Source: Arthrobacter globiformis NBRC 12137 (GTDB lineage: Bacteria; Actinomycetota; Actinomycetes; Actinomycetales; Micrococcaceae). Taken from it: DNA of 64,000 nucleotides. Shown in pieces: positions 50,494-59,495 of this stretch. The stretch spans positions 1-64,000 of the forward strand of contig NZ_BAEG01000073.1 of NCBI RefSeq assembly GCF_000238915.1, in the 5' to 3' direction. The translations under genes were made by a program, and so were the position numbers. The notes beneath the pieces are model-generated. The model made no database searches, had not been told where the DNA came from, and saw nothing but the letters and a program-made list of their open reading frames with translations. Positions within the stretch are counted from its first letter, which is position 1; each line of letters starts with the position of its first letter.

Positions 50494-51984
50494 ATGTCTG
50501 AGCGCACCACCAGCATTTCCGTTCAACCCTCCACAGAACGTGCTGACCCTGGCCAGAGCAGGGAACCGCACCTCGCCCGCGGACTTGGCAACCGCCACAT
50601 CCAGCTTTTGGCCATCGGCGGCGCCATCGGCACCGGCCTGTTCATGGGCTCCGGCAAGACCATCTCCCTTGCCGGCCCGTCCGTCATCTTCGTGTACATG
50701 ATCATCGGCTTCATGCTGTTCTTCGTCATGCGCGCCATGGGCGAGATCCTGCTCTCCAACCTGAACTACAAGTCCTTCAGCGACTTCGCCGGCGACATCC
50801 TTGGCCCCTGGGCAGGCTTCTTCACCGGCTGGTCCTACTGGTTCTTCTGGGTGGTGACGGGTGTGGCCGACATCGTGGCCATCGCCGGTTACGTGGACAA
50901 GCTCGCTCCGGGCACGCCCCTGTGGATCCCGGCATTGATCACTCCCGTGGTCCTCATCCTGCTTAACCTCCCCACGGTCAAGGCCTTCGGCGAAGCGGAA
51001 TTCTGGTTCGCCATCATCAAGGTGGTGGCTATCCTCGCCCTGATCGCCACCGGCGTCGTCATGATCGCCACCAACTTCACCTCGCCGAGCGGTGCGGTGG
51101 CCAACCTTGCGAACATGTGGAACGACGGCGGCATGTTCCCGCACGGCATGTTCGGCTTCATCCTCGGTTTCCAGATCGCCATCTTCGCCTTCGCCGGCAT
51201 CGAACTCGTGGGCACGGCGGCTGCCGAAACCAAGGACCCGGAGAAGAACCTCCCGCGGGCGATCAACTCGATCCCGATCCGCGTCCTGCTCTTCTACGTG
51301 GGCGCCCTGGTGGTCATCATGGCCGTCAACCCGTGGCGCAGCATCGACCCCGCCAGCAGCCCGTTCATCGGCATGTTCACCCTCGCCGGCCTGGGGATCG
51401 CCGCCATCGTGATCAACCTGGTGGTCCTGACCTCGGCCGCCTCCAGCGCCAACTCAGGCATCTACTCCACCTCGCGCATGGTCTATGGCCTCGCGCAGGA
51501 CGGCAACGCCCCGAAGGCCTTCGGCAAGCTGAGCTCCCGCAAGGTTCCGCAGAACGCGCTCCTGTTCTCCTGCATCTTCCTGCTGGCCGGCCTGGTCCTG
51601 CTGTACGCGGGCGACTCCGTGATCGGCGCCTTCACCATCGTCACCTCCGTGGCATCGGTGCTGACCATGTTCGTCTGGTCGATGATCCTCATCAGCTACA
51701 TCGTGTTCCGCCGCCGCCGGCCGGAACTGCACGAGGCGTCCGCGTTCAAGATGCCGGGTTCGGCCTTCATGCCCCACGTGGTCCTGGCCTTCTTCGTGTT
51801 CATGCTGGTGGCGCTGGCCCAGGCCGAGGACACCCGCCTCGCGCTGGTGGTTGCCCCTGTGTGGTTCCTGCTGCTGGGTGCCGCCTGGTACTTCAACCGC
51901 CAGACGCCGCTGCAGCAGGCCCGGATCGAGGAGTGGAAGGCCGAAGGCTCCAGCGTCTCCGCTGCCGCCGGGGCAAACTCCTAA
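50494..51984 (+). CDS. cycA: D-serine/D-alanine/glycine:proton symporter
   Basis: APC-family amino acid permease of 496 residues, 12 helices. NRHIQLLAIGGAIGTGLFMG, SGKTISLAGPSVIFVYMIIG and VGTAAAETKDPEKNLPRAIN match E. coli CycA almost residue for residue in several stretches, as does SAASSANSGIYSTSRM. It should import glycine, D-alanine and D-serine with protons across the cytoplasmic membrane. ATG at 50494 follows AAGGAAGAAGACTTG. Monocistronic, with a strong terminator after it. Confidence 0.9.
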   Translation: MSERTTSISVQPSTERADPGQSREPHLARGLGNRHIQLLAIGGAIGTGLFMGSGKTISLAGPSVIFVYMIIGFMLFFVMRAMGEILLSNLNYKSFSDFAGDILGPWAGFFTGWSYWFFWVVTGVADIVAIAGYVDKLAPGTPLWIPALITPVVLILLNLPTVKAFGEAEFWFAIIKVVAILALIATGVVMIATNFTSPSGAVANLANMWNDGGMFPHGMFGFILGFQIAIFAFAGIELVGTAAAETKDPEKNLPRAINSIPIRVLLFYVGALVVIMAVNPWRSIDPASSPFIGMFTLAGLGIAAIVINLVVLTSAASSANSGIYSTSRMVYGLAQDGNAPKAFGKLSSRKVPQNALLFSCIFLLAGLVLLYAGDSVIGAFTIVTSVASVLTMFVWSMILISYIVFRRRRPELHEASAFKMPGSAFMPHVVLAFFVFMLVALAQAEDTRLALVVAPVWFLLLGAAWYFNRQTPLQQARIEEWKAEGSSVSAAAGANS

Positions 51985-51998
51985 TTCCGCACGGAAGA

Positions 51999-52042
51999 AG
52001 CCGCGCGGCGGGGCACCAAGGTGCCCGGCCGCGCGGCTTTTC
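51999..52042 (+). terminator. Intrinsic terminator after cycA
   Basis: AGCCGCGCGGC...GCCGCGCGGCT arms with an inner GGGCACC/GGTGCCC stem, then TTTTCT. Confidence 0.88.
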
Positions 52043-52219
52043 TGTGCCCGGATTCTTTTCCAGTTTTCTTACCCCGGTCCCGGACAGGCGGACGGTGAGG
52101 AAGGTGTCATGCGGAAATTACACAGGCCGCCGGGCGCTGTAACACGTGCGGCGAAGGATGGACTCATACCGGGCTGACGGCAGCAGCCGCAGCGTCCCTC
52201 CGCCGAAAGGATCCGAACC

Positions 52220-52567
52220 GTGATCTTGAAGAACATCTTCCTTCAGGGCATTTTCCCGTTCGACGGTGCGGGGCTCGAGAAAGCCGTGCCCATCCACAGC
52301 CAGCTCTCCCATTTCGTCCCGGACGGGGTGATTAACCAGACCCTCTATTTCCGTGGCGGCAACTCCTCCGCAGAGCTGATCACTGTGGTGCTGATGCGGG
52401 ACGGCGTCCCCATGCGGTACTTCCCGATTGCCGCCAAGGGCGACGTGCACGTCCCGCTCCGCGTTGTGGAAGACATCGACGGCGGCTCGCTAATCGAGCT
52501 GAGGCTGCTGGCGGACACTGGGGTCAGCGGATCCGTGGTGATCGACATGGGCATGGTGGAGCACTGA
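52220..52567 (+). CDS. Small unknown protein leading the nirBD operon
   Basis: Protein of 115 residues, not recognised. It begins (GTG) MILKNIFLQGIFPFDGAGLE and reads as a compact beta-rich domain: NQTLYFRGGNSSAELITVVL, PMRYFPIAAKGDVHVPLRV, SGSVVIDMGMVEH. No signal, membrane helix or metal motif; one soluble domain. GAAAGGATCC is the ribosome site. Its TGA overlaps the nirB ATG by one base, so it is certainly coexpressed with nitrite reductase. A sensory, assembly or regulatory role for NirBD is possible but unproven. Confidence 0.75.
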   Translation: MILKNIFLQGIFPFDGAGLEKAVPIHSQLSHFVPDGVINQTLYFRGGNSSAELITVVLMRDGVPMRYFPIAAKGDVHVPLRVVEDIDGGSLIELRLLADTGVSGSVVIDMGMVEH

Positions 52568-55080
52568 TGACCGCCCTTGCCAGCCGCTCCGGGCGGAGCA
52601 CCCCTGGTGATACCCGGCGCCGGCTTGTGGTGATCGGCAACGGCATGGCCGGCGCCCGCGCCGTCGAGGAAATCCTGGCCCGCGGCGGCGCTGTCCAGCA
52701 CAGAATCACCATGTTCGGCGACGAGCCCTACGGCAACTACAACCGGATCATGCTCAGCCATGTCCTGTCCGGCGAGGAGGACGCCGGCGGCATTTTCCTG
52801 AATTCGCTGGACTGGTACCGGGAGAACGACATCACGCTGCACGCCGGGGTCCGGGTCGACAAGATCGACCGCTTCGCCAAGCTGGTGTTCTCCGACGACG
52901 GCCGGGCCACTCCGTACGACGTCCTCATCATCGCCACCGGCAGCCGCTCGTTCATGCCCCCGGTCGAGGGCCTGTACACGCCGGGCGGACGGCTGCTGCC
53001 CGGCGTCTTTGCCTTCCGGACCATCGATGACACCCGCGGGATGGTGTCCTACGCACAGCAGGACCACCGCCGCCGCGCCGTCGTGATCGGGGGCGGACTG
53101 CTGGGGCTGGAAGCCGCACGGGGCCTGCAAAGCCATGGCGTCGACGTCGACGTCGTCCATTCCGGCGGGCACCTGATGAACGCCCAGATGGGGCCCGACG
53201 GCGGCGCGGTCCTGCGCCGCAGCGTCGAGGCGCTGGGCATCCGGGTCCATACGAGCAGCCGGACCACCGCCATCCTGGGCGGCGACAGGGTCCGAGGCGT
53301 CCAGCTGCGGGACGCGCCGGACATCGAATGCGACATGGTGGTGGTGGCCGCCGGAATCCGCCCCAACGTAGAGGTGGCGGTGACCAGCGGCCTGCCGGTG
53401 GAACGGGCCATCGTGGTGGACGACCACATGCGTGTCCCCGACGAGGACGAGATCTACGCCGTCGGTGAATGCGTCCAGCACCGCGGCGAGGTGTACGGCC
53501 TGGTGGCCCCGCTGTGGGAGCAGGCCGCCGTCCTGGCCGATCACGTCACGGGGGCCAACCCGAAGGCAACCTACCTGGGCTCGCGCACCGCCACGAAACT
53601 CAAGGTGGCCGGCGTCGACGTCGCCTCCATGGGGCTGCAGGCCCCGGAACGGGACACCGACGAGCACGTGGTGTTCTCCGAGCCCAGCAGGGGCGTGTTC
53701 AAGTCCATCGTGATCCGCGACAGCAAGATCGTGGGCGCAACGCTGCTCGGAGACAGCCGCAAGGTCGCCTACCTGACCCAGGCGTTCGACCGCGGGCTGC
53801 CGCTGCCGGAGGAACGGGTCTCGCTGCTGTTCGATCTCGGCGGCCCGGGCGAGGAAGCGGGCGTGGCCGAACTCGACGGCGACGCCCAGGTCTGCAACTG
53901 CAACGGCGTCAGCAAGCAGGCGATCACGGACACGGTGAGGGGTGGCTGCACCACGCTGTCCGGCGTCATGGACGCCACCCGGGCCGGCAAGGGCTGCGGC
54001 TCCTGCAAGCTGCTGGTCCGGCAGGTGGTGGAGTGGGCCGCGGACGGCGCCGTCGAGGAGGACCCCGCGGCCGCCTACTACGTCCCCGGCGTGCCGCTGG
54101 AGAAGGCCGCGCTGATGACGGCGATCCGGGAGCAGGGGCTGCGGTCAGTGTCTGCCGTGTTCGCGGCGCTGGCTCCGGGCGGCGCCGAGGACGCGAAGTC
54201 GAAGATGGGCCTGGCGTCCCTGCTGAAGATGATGTGGGCCGGTGAGTACATCGACGAGCGCGATGCGCGGTTCGTCAACGACCGCGTCCACGCCAACATC
54301 CAGCGCGACGGCACCTTCTCGGTGGTGCCCCAGATGAAGGGCGGCGTGACCTCCCCGGAGCAGCTCCGCCGGATCGCCGACGTCGCGGACAAATACAACA
54401 TCCCCATGGTGAAGCTGACCGGCGGCCAGCGGATCGACCTGCTAGGGGTTCCCAAAGAGGACCTGCCGAGGGTCTGGGCGGACCTGGACATGCCGTCGGG
54501 CTACGCGTACGGCAAGAGCTTCCGGACCGTCAAGACCTGCGTGGGGCAGGAGTTCTGCCGCTTCGGCACGGGTGACTCGACGAAGCTGGGCATCGAGATC
54601 GAGTCGCGGTTCCAGGGCATCGAGTCACCGGCGAAGCTAAAGCTCGCGGTGTCCGGCTGCCCCCGGAACTGCGCCGAATCGCTGGTCAAGGACGTGGGCG
54701 TGGTGGCGGTCGACGGCGGCCGCTGGGAAATCTATGTCGGCGGCGCGGCGGGCGCCCACATCCGGAAGGGGGACCTGCTGGCAACCGTGGACGACCCCGA
54801 GACGGTGAAGCTGCTGGCCGGGCGGTTCATGCAGTACTACCGCGAGCGCGCCAACTGGCTCGAACGCACGTATTCCTTCGTCCCGCGGGTGGGGATCGAG
54901 CACCTGCGGGCGGTGATTGTCGACGACGCGGAAGGCCTGGCCGCCCAACTGGACGCCGCCATGCAGGAGTCTGTGGACGCCTACGTTGATCCGTGGGCCG
55001 AGCGCAACGACCCCTTCACCCCCGGCCAGTTCCGCACCTCGCTACCGCTCGAGGTGCTCCCCCAGGTGCCGGTCCGATGA
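52567..55080 (+). CDS. nirB: NAD(P)H nitrite reductase large subunit
   Basis: Assimilatory nitrite reductase of 837 residues reducing nitrite to ammonium. N-terminal FAD/NAD(P)H oxidoreductase (VVIGNGMAGARAVEEIL), a BFD-like 2Fe-2S domain (CNCNGVSKQAITDTV, about 438-452, then GKGCGSCKLLV), and a C-terminal siroheme/4Fe-4S domain with TCVGQEFC near 657 and SGCPRNCAES near 695, giving the four Cys ligands. Length is normal. Overlaps nirD by ATGA. Confidence 0.96.
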   Translation: MTALASRSGRSTPGDTRRRLVVIGNGMAGARAVEEILARGGAVQHRITMFGDEPYGNYNRIMLSHVLSGEEDAGGIFLNSLDWYRENDITLHAGVRVDKIDRFAKLVFSDDGRATPYDVLIIATGSRSFMPPVEGLYTPGGRLLPGVFAFRTIDDTRGMVSYAQQDHRRRAVVIGGGLLGLEAARGLQSHGVDVDVVHSGGHLMNAQMGPDGGAVLRRSVEALGIRVHTSSRTTAILGGDRVRGVQLRDAPDIECDMVVVAAGIRPNVEVAVTSGLPVERAIVVDDHMRVPDEDEIYAVGECVQHRGEVYGLVAPLWEQAAVLADHVTGANPKATYLGSRTATKLKVAGVDVASMGLQAPERDTDEHVVFSEPSRGVFKSIVIRDSKIVGATLLGDSRKVAYLTQAFDRGLPLPEERVSLLFDLGGPGEEAGVAELDGDAQVCNCNGVSKQAITDTVRGGCTTLSGVMDATRAGKGCGSCKLLVRQVVEWAADGAVEEDPAAAYYVPGVPLEKAALMTAIREQGLRSVSAVFAALAPGGAEDAKSKMGLASLLKMMWAGEYIDERDARFVNDRVHANIQRDGTFSVVPQMKGGVTSPEQLRRIADVADKYNIPMVKLTGGQRIDLLGVPKEDLPRVWADLDMPSGYAYGKSFRTVKTCVGQEFCRFGTGDSTKLGIEIESRFQGIESPAKLKLAVSGCPRNCAESLVKDVGVVAVDGGRWEIYVGGAAGAHIRKGDLLATVDDPETVKLLAGRFMQYYRERANWLERTYSFVPRVGIEHLRAVIVDDAEGLAAQLDAAMQESVDAYVDPWAERNDPFTPGQFRTSLPLEVLPQVPVR

Positions 55081-55418
55081 GAACTGAACTTTTCAGCGAC
55101 CCGCAGGCCGGCAGGCTTCACGTCCTTGGCCCGGTGGACCAGATCCCGGTGGGCGAGGGGCGCGCGTACGGCGTGGCCGGGGAACAGGTCGCCGTGTTCC
55201 GCCTGCGGGACGGTTCCCTCCGTGCGATGTCCGCGGTCTGCCCGCACAAGGGCGGCCCCATCGCCGACGGCACCATCGACCGGACGGTGGTGGTGTGCCC
55301 GCTGCACCAGCACGCGTTTGAGCTGGAGACAGGCTGCTCCACCACAGGCGCCGGCCCGCTGCGCAGTTATCCGGTTTTCGCGGACGAATCACAAAACATC
55401 ATCGTGCGGCTCCCCTGA
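55077..55418 (+). CDS. nirD: Nitrite reductase small subunit, Rieske type
   Basis: Rieske-fold protein of 113 residues with both cluster motifs intact: VCPHKGGPI (C-x-H) and VCPLHQHAF (C-x2-H). Many NirD proteins lack the cluster ligands, so this one probably binds 2Fe-2S. It acts as the electron-transfer or stabilising partner of NirB. ATG at 55077 overlaps the nirB stop; the longer in-frame extension lies inside nirB. Confidence 0.93.
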   Translation: MRTELFSDPQAGRLHVLGPVDQIPVGEGRAYGVAGEQVAVFRLRDGSLRAMSAVCPHKGGPIADGTIDRTVVVCPLHQHAFELETGCSTTGAGPLRSYPVFADESQNIIVRLP

Positions 55419-55457
55419 CACTCTCCCCAACTGACGATTCTGTGGCAGGGTAAGCCC

Positions 55458-56192
55458 ATGGACCACGAGGGGCACGACGGCGCCGCGCGCCATTGGGATG
55501 AGATGTACCGCAGCCGGCCACGCGTGTGGAGCGGCCGGCCCAACCCGCAGCTGGTGGCAGAAGCAGCCGGGCTGGAGCCCGGCACTGCCCTGGACCTGGG
55601 CTGCGGGGAGGGCGCCGATGCCCTGTGGCTCGCCGAGCAAGGCTGGGCCGTGACCGCGGTGGACGTTTCCGCCGTCGCACTGGAACGGGCCGAACAGCAT
55701 GCCGCGGGCTCAGCGGCCGGAAGCCGCATCACGTGGCTGCAGCGCGACCTTGACGCGTGGGCGCCGACGGAACAGTTCGACCTTGTGTCCGCCCAGTTCC
55801 TGCACTCCACCGAGGCTCCGTGGCAGCGGCCGCACCGCGTGGCTGCGGACGCTGTCCGCCCGGGCGGGACGCTGCTGATTGTCGGCCACCATCCCGAGGG
55901 CCTGCCGCCGTGGCGGAGCCAGCCGGACGAGAGCCAATCGGGCGAGGACAGCCGCCCGGAGGAGAGCCACACCGGGGAGCACAGCCACTCGCACGGGGGC
56001 GACGCCCATGCGAATTCCGGGATGTTCTTCACGGCGGAGCAGGCCGCAGACGAGCTCGGGATCGCGCCACCGCAGTGGCGCGTGGATGTTGCCGCCAGCC
56101 GCGAGCGCGAGGCCACGGGCCCGGACGGGCAGTCGGCCGTGCTCGCCGACGCCGTCCTGCGCGCCACCCGCCTGCAGCCGCCACTCGCCTAG
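55458..56192 (+). CDS. SAM-dependent class I methyltransferase
   Basis: Protein of 244 residues with ARHWDEMYRSRPRVWSGRPN and motif I ALDLGCGEGADALWLAEQG, followed by VTAVDVSAVALERAEQ and the post-motif RPGGTLLIVGHHP. It resembles TehB-like and other small-molecule methyltransferases. An acidic/His-rich insertion (SHTGEHSHSHGGDAH) near 175-190 may bind metal. Substrate unknown. Starts 39 bp after nirD, same strand, without clear linkage. Confidence 0.82.
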   Translation: MDHEGHDGAARHWDEMYRSRPRVWSGRPNPQLVAEAAGLEPGTALDLGCGEGADALWLAEQGWAVTAVDVSAVALERAEQHAAGSAAGSRITWLQRDLDAWAPTEQFDLVSAQFLHSTEAPWQRPHRVAADAVRPGGTLLIVGHHPEGLPPWRSQPDESQSGEDSRPEESHTGEHSHSHGGDAHANSGMFFTAEQAADELGIAPPQWRVDVAASREREATGPDGQSAVLADAVLRATRLQPPLA

Positions 56193-56237
56193 TCCGGAGC
56201 AGAAGCAGCCGGGACACCTATCGAGAGGAGCACACGG

Positions 56238-56834
56238 ATGGCCAGGTTGGTCGCCGAGATGACAATGTCCCTGGACGGCTTCATTGCCCTCCCCGACGAC
56301 TCCGTCAACGGGCTCTTCGACTGGTACAACAACGGCCCCGTGGAAGTCCCCACGGCCAGGCCGGACATGACCTGGCACGTGACTGAGGCCAGCGCCATGC
56401 ATCTGCGGCGCACCATGTCCACGGCCGGCGCCATGCTGGTGGGCCGCCGGATCTTCGACCTGACGCACGGCTGGGACGGCCGGCATCCCATCGACTGCCC
56501 CATTGTTGTGCTCAGCCATTCGGTCCCGGACGGCTGGCCCCGCGACGGAATCCCCTACACGTTCGTCACCACCGGGTTCGCGGATGCGGTGAGGGCCGCC
56601 ACCGCTCTGGCCGGGGACAAGGACGTGTCCCTGGCGGGGCCGGACATCATCCGGCAGGCGATCGACGCCGGACTGGTGGAGGAGATCCGGGTGAACCTGG
56701 CGCCGTGGATCCTCGGCCACGGCATCCGGTTCTTCGACAACCTCGCGGCGGCGCCGGTGAAGCTGGAGCAGACAGCGGCGATCCAGGGCGACGCCGTGAC
56801 CCACCTGTACTACAGGGTCCTCCCCCGCATCTGA
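56238..56834 (+). CDS. Dihydrofolate-reductase-like (RibD C-terminal) protein
   Basis: RibD_C/DHFR-fold reductase of 198 residues: EMTMSLDGFIALPDDS at the N-terminus, AMLVGRRIFDLTHGWDG in the cofactor region, and DVSLAGPDIIRQAIDAGLV near the C-terminus. Proteins of this type are predicted NADPH reductases unrelated to folate synthesis. ATG follows GAGAGGAGCACACGG. Confidence 0.85.
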   Translation: MARLVAEMTMSLDGFIALPDDSVNGLFDWYNNGPVEVPTARPDMTWHVTEASAMHLRRTMSTAGAMLVGRRIFDLTHGWDGRHPIDCPIVVLSHSVPDGWPRDGIPYTFVTTGFADAVRAATALAGDKDVSLAGPDIIRQAIDAGLVEEIRVNLAPWILGHGIRFFDNLAAAPVKLEQTAAIQGDAVTHLYYRVLPRI

Positions 56835-56847
56835 CGTTTTCCCTTGG

Positions 56848-56908
56848 AGTTTTCGTACACGTATCGCGACTTCGAAACGGTTTAGCTCGCGATATCTGTA
56901 CAAAAACT
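56848..56908. terminator. Bidirectional hairpin between convergent genes
   Basis: A 22-bp imperfect stem (19 of 22 paired as Watson-Crick): AGTTTTCGTACACGTATCGCGA against TCGCGATATCTGTACAAAAACT, loop 17 nt. A- and T-rich ends lie on both sides, fitting termination in both directions. Confidence 0.8.
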
Positions 56909-56911
56909 TTG

Positions 56912-58321
56912 CTAGTGGGCGACGCGGGGCGCCAGGGCGACCGCGGCTGCGGCGATCACCGCGGTCAGCACGAAGACGCCGGTGAAGGAGGCCGCCGTCG
57001 TCGTAAACGCCGTGAACACGATCCCCGTGGCGGCAAGCGAGAGCGCGCCGCCAAGCGAGTCGGAAATGGACATCGCGGAGCTGTTGAAGCCCTCGGTGTC
57101 GGGCGTGGAAAGAGCCAGCGTCATCACGCTCAGCCGCGGATACATGAGTCCCATGCCGCCGCCGGCCAGGACCCAGCCGGCAATCGCGACGGCGGCCGGC
57201 CAGCCAAGCGCAGTGGTCACCAGGGCCAGGGCGATCGCCAGCAGCACCATCACCGAGCCGATCCGCACGGCAACCGGGCTGCCAAGCCGCCCGCCCAGAC
57301 GGCTCTGGACGCCCGACGCCGCCGCCCAGGCGAGGGCTCCGCCGGTCAGCGTGAGGCCGGCGAAGGTGGGCGAGAAGGCGTAACGCTCCACGAGCAGGTA
57401 CGGCAGGTACACCTCAGCGCCGAAGAAACCGGCCGCAACCAGTCCGCGGATGAGGATCACGCTGGGCAGGCCCCGCCGGGCCGTGAGGGTTCCGCGCGGC
57501 ACCAGCGGCCGAACGGCCAGCAGTGCAATGACGACGGCGGCCCCCGCCAGGAACGGTCCCGCCACCGAAAGCCCGGAGGACAGATTCAGGCCCAGCACCG
57601 CCAGCGCGGCCAGGGCCGCCCACGCCAGCCGTCCCGGCGCCCATGGCACCGGGGAACCCGCCGGATCTGATGCGGTTCCGCCGCCGGAGCCGTCCGCGGA
57701 ACCGTTCCCGTTGGCGTTGCCGGACCGGACGCCTCGCAGCGCGGGGAGCAGCATCGCCAGGGCCGGAAGCACCAGCACGACGACGCCGAGGAATACCCAG
57801 TGCCAGCTCGCCAGCTGGGCCACAAGACCCGCGGCGAACGGCCCCACAAGGGACGGGATCACCCACGCGGCGGAGAAGGCGGCGAAGATCTTGGGGTGCA
57901 GGACGGCCGGATAGACCCGTGCCACCACCACATACAGGGCAACCGTCATGGCGCCGCCGCCCAGCCCCTGCACCAGCCGGCCGGCCACCACCGCCCACAT
58001 GGTGCCGGCGGTTCCGGCCACCAGCAGGCCCAGCGCAAAGACCGCCACGGAGGAGAGCAGCGGGCCGACGGGTCCGCGCCGGTCGGACCAGTTCCCGGCG
58101 CCCACCATGCCGATCACGCCGGTGGCCAGCGGTCCCGCGAAGGCGAGGGCGTACAGGCTGGCCCCGCCGAGCTCGCGGCTCACGACGGGCATGACGGTGG
58201 TGACGGCGAGGGACTCGAACGCGGCGAGGAACACCAGCGCGCAGGCCCCCACGGTCACCAGCAGGTAGGGCCGCTGGAGGATTCCGGCACCGGGCCGGGC
58301 GGACACGGCTGATGCGCGCAT
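56912..58321 (-). CDS. MFS drug-type exporter
   Basis: MFS protein of 469 residues with about 14 hydrophobic segments (DHA2-like). GVGIGMVG-type helix near VIGMVGAGNWSDRRGPVG carries the A-motif; VAGRLVQGLGGGAMTVALYVV is the C-type antiporter element. A Gly/Asn/Ser-rich loop (GNANGNGSADGSGGG) separates the halves. Substrate unknown. Its ATG abuts the stop codon of the Lrp-family gene (TGAATG), so the regulator and exporter are coexpressed. Confidence 0.8.
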   Translation of the reverse strand: MRASAVSARPGAGILQRPYLLVTVGACALVFLAAFESLAVTTVMPVVSRELGGASLYALAFAGPLATGVIGMVGAGNWSDRRGPVGPLLSSVAVFALGLLVAGTAGTMWAVVAGRLVQGLGGGAMTVALYVVVARVYPAVLHPKIFAAFSAAWVIPSLVGPFAAGLVAQLASWHWVFLGVVVLVLPALAMLLPALRGVRSGNANGNGSADGSGGGTASDPAGSPVPWAPGRLAWAALAALAVLGLNLSSGLSVAGPFLAGAAVVIALLAVRPLVPRGTLTARRGLPSVILIRGLVAAGFFGAEVYLPYLLVERYAFSPTFAGLTLTGGALAWAAASGVQSRLGGRLGSPVAVRIGSVMVLLAIALALVTTALGWPAAVAIAGWVLAGGGMGLMYPRLSVMTLALSTPDTEGFNSSAMSISDSLGGALSLAATGIVFTAFTTTAASFTGVFVLTAVIAAAAVALAPRVAH

Positions 58322-59395
58322 TCAGCCCACCAGCTCGGGGGCGCCGGTGGTCACGGCGACGACGTCGCCGCTGGCCGTCGAATCCGGGTTGAGCATCCAG
58401 CCCACGCGCTTGACCGTCCTGAGCATGACCACGCTCTCCACGAGCTCGATGCCCGGGATGCGCTGTTGGAGGGCCAGCTCGGCGTTCATGACGTCGGCGA
58501 GCGACTGCAGCCACATGATGATGACGAAGTTGGTGCGCCCGGTGGTGGACGCGCTCAGCCGGACGTTCCGGAAGCTGCGGAGCTCCTCGGCCGCGGCTTC
58601 GTGTTGGCCCGGCGGGACATTGGCGAACCAGTGGCAGGTCACCGGGAAACCCGAATACTTCTGCGCAATCTCGCAGCGGAAGGACAGCACTCCGCTGGCG
58701 AGCACCCTGTTCAGCTGGCGCTGCACGGTGGCCGGATGCCGGTCCAATGCCCTGGCGATTTCTGCCGCCGTCGCGCGGCCGTCCTTCGACAGGAACGGCA
58801 GGATCGCCAGGTGGCTGGCGGGCAGCGGCTCCCCCACCGCCGCCGAGGGCGCAGACCCCGCGGCCTCGGGACCGGCAAGCGCCCGGAGCGCCTGGAGCTG
58901 GCTGCGGTTGAGGACGTTGATGCGCCAGGCATAGGCGCCGGTGTGCAGCCGTGTGGCCAGTGCGGTCTGGTATTTGACCAGCCCCTCAATGGCATGCAGC
59001 CTCGAGGCCACAGCGGTGAAGTGCTGCAGTGACCCGGTGATGACCGTCAGCATCAGGTCCCGGTTGCTCGCCGCCTCCTCCACGGTGACGATCTCGGGCA
59101 CCGCGGCCAGCGCCTGGGTGACCTCCGCCCGGCGGTGCAGCTCGCACTCGACGTCAACGAAGGCGAGGCACATTTTCTGCGGATCCCCCATCGGGTGCGC
59201 CGTGACCCAGGCGGCGCCGGCGGCAGTGAGGCGTTCCCACCGTGCGGCCAGGGTGGTGGCGTGCACGCCCAGGACCTCGGCGGCGTCGGCCCAGCTCAGC
59301 CGCGGCGCGATCTGCAGGGCGTTGATCAGCGCGAGGTCCTCCTCGGTAACGTCCAGCGGTCTCCCCTCCCGTAAGGTCCTGCACGAATCCTGCAT
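58322..59395 (-). CDS. Double Lrp/AsnC-family regulator
   Basis: Regulator of 357 residues made of two Lrp-like halves. Half 1: winged helix DLALINALQIAPRLSWADAA followed by a RAM-type domain. Half 2: winged helix HLAILPFLSKDGRATAAEIA, with LDRHPATVQRQLNRVLASG as recognition helix, then the second ligand-binding domain (TNFVIIMWLQSLADVMNAEL). Start ATG at 59395, chosen because upstream codons lack homology. It is immediately upstream of the MFS gene and divergent from the M20 amidohydrolase, 100 bp away; it may control both. Confidence 0.82.
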   Translation of the reverse strand: MQDSCRTLREGRPLDVTEEDLALINALQIAPRLSWADAAEVLGVHATTLAARWERLTAAGAAWVTAHPMGDPQKMCLAFVDVECELHRRAEVTQALAAVPEIVTVEEAASNRDLMLTVITGSLQHFTAVASRLHAIEGLVKYQTALATRLHTGAYAWRINVLNRSQLQALRALAGPEAAGSAPSAAVGEPLPASHLAILPFLSKDGRATAAEIARALDRHPATVQRQLNRVLASGVLSFRCEIAQKYSGFPVTCHWFANVPPGQHEAAAEELRSFRNVRLSASTTGRTNFVIIMWLQSLADVMNAELALQQRIPGIELVESVVMLRTVKRVGWMLNPDSTASGDVVAVTTGAPELVG

Positions 59396-59495
59396 ATGGG
59401 CCCGGGCTTTTGCATTTTTCCAGCACTTCAGCCGGATGTGAACCAGGCCACTCCAGAATAGACCCACAGCACCGGACCACCAACGAGGAGAACAC

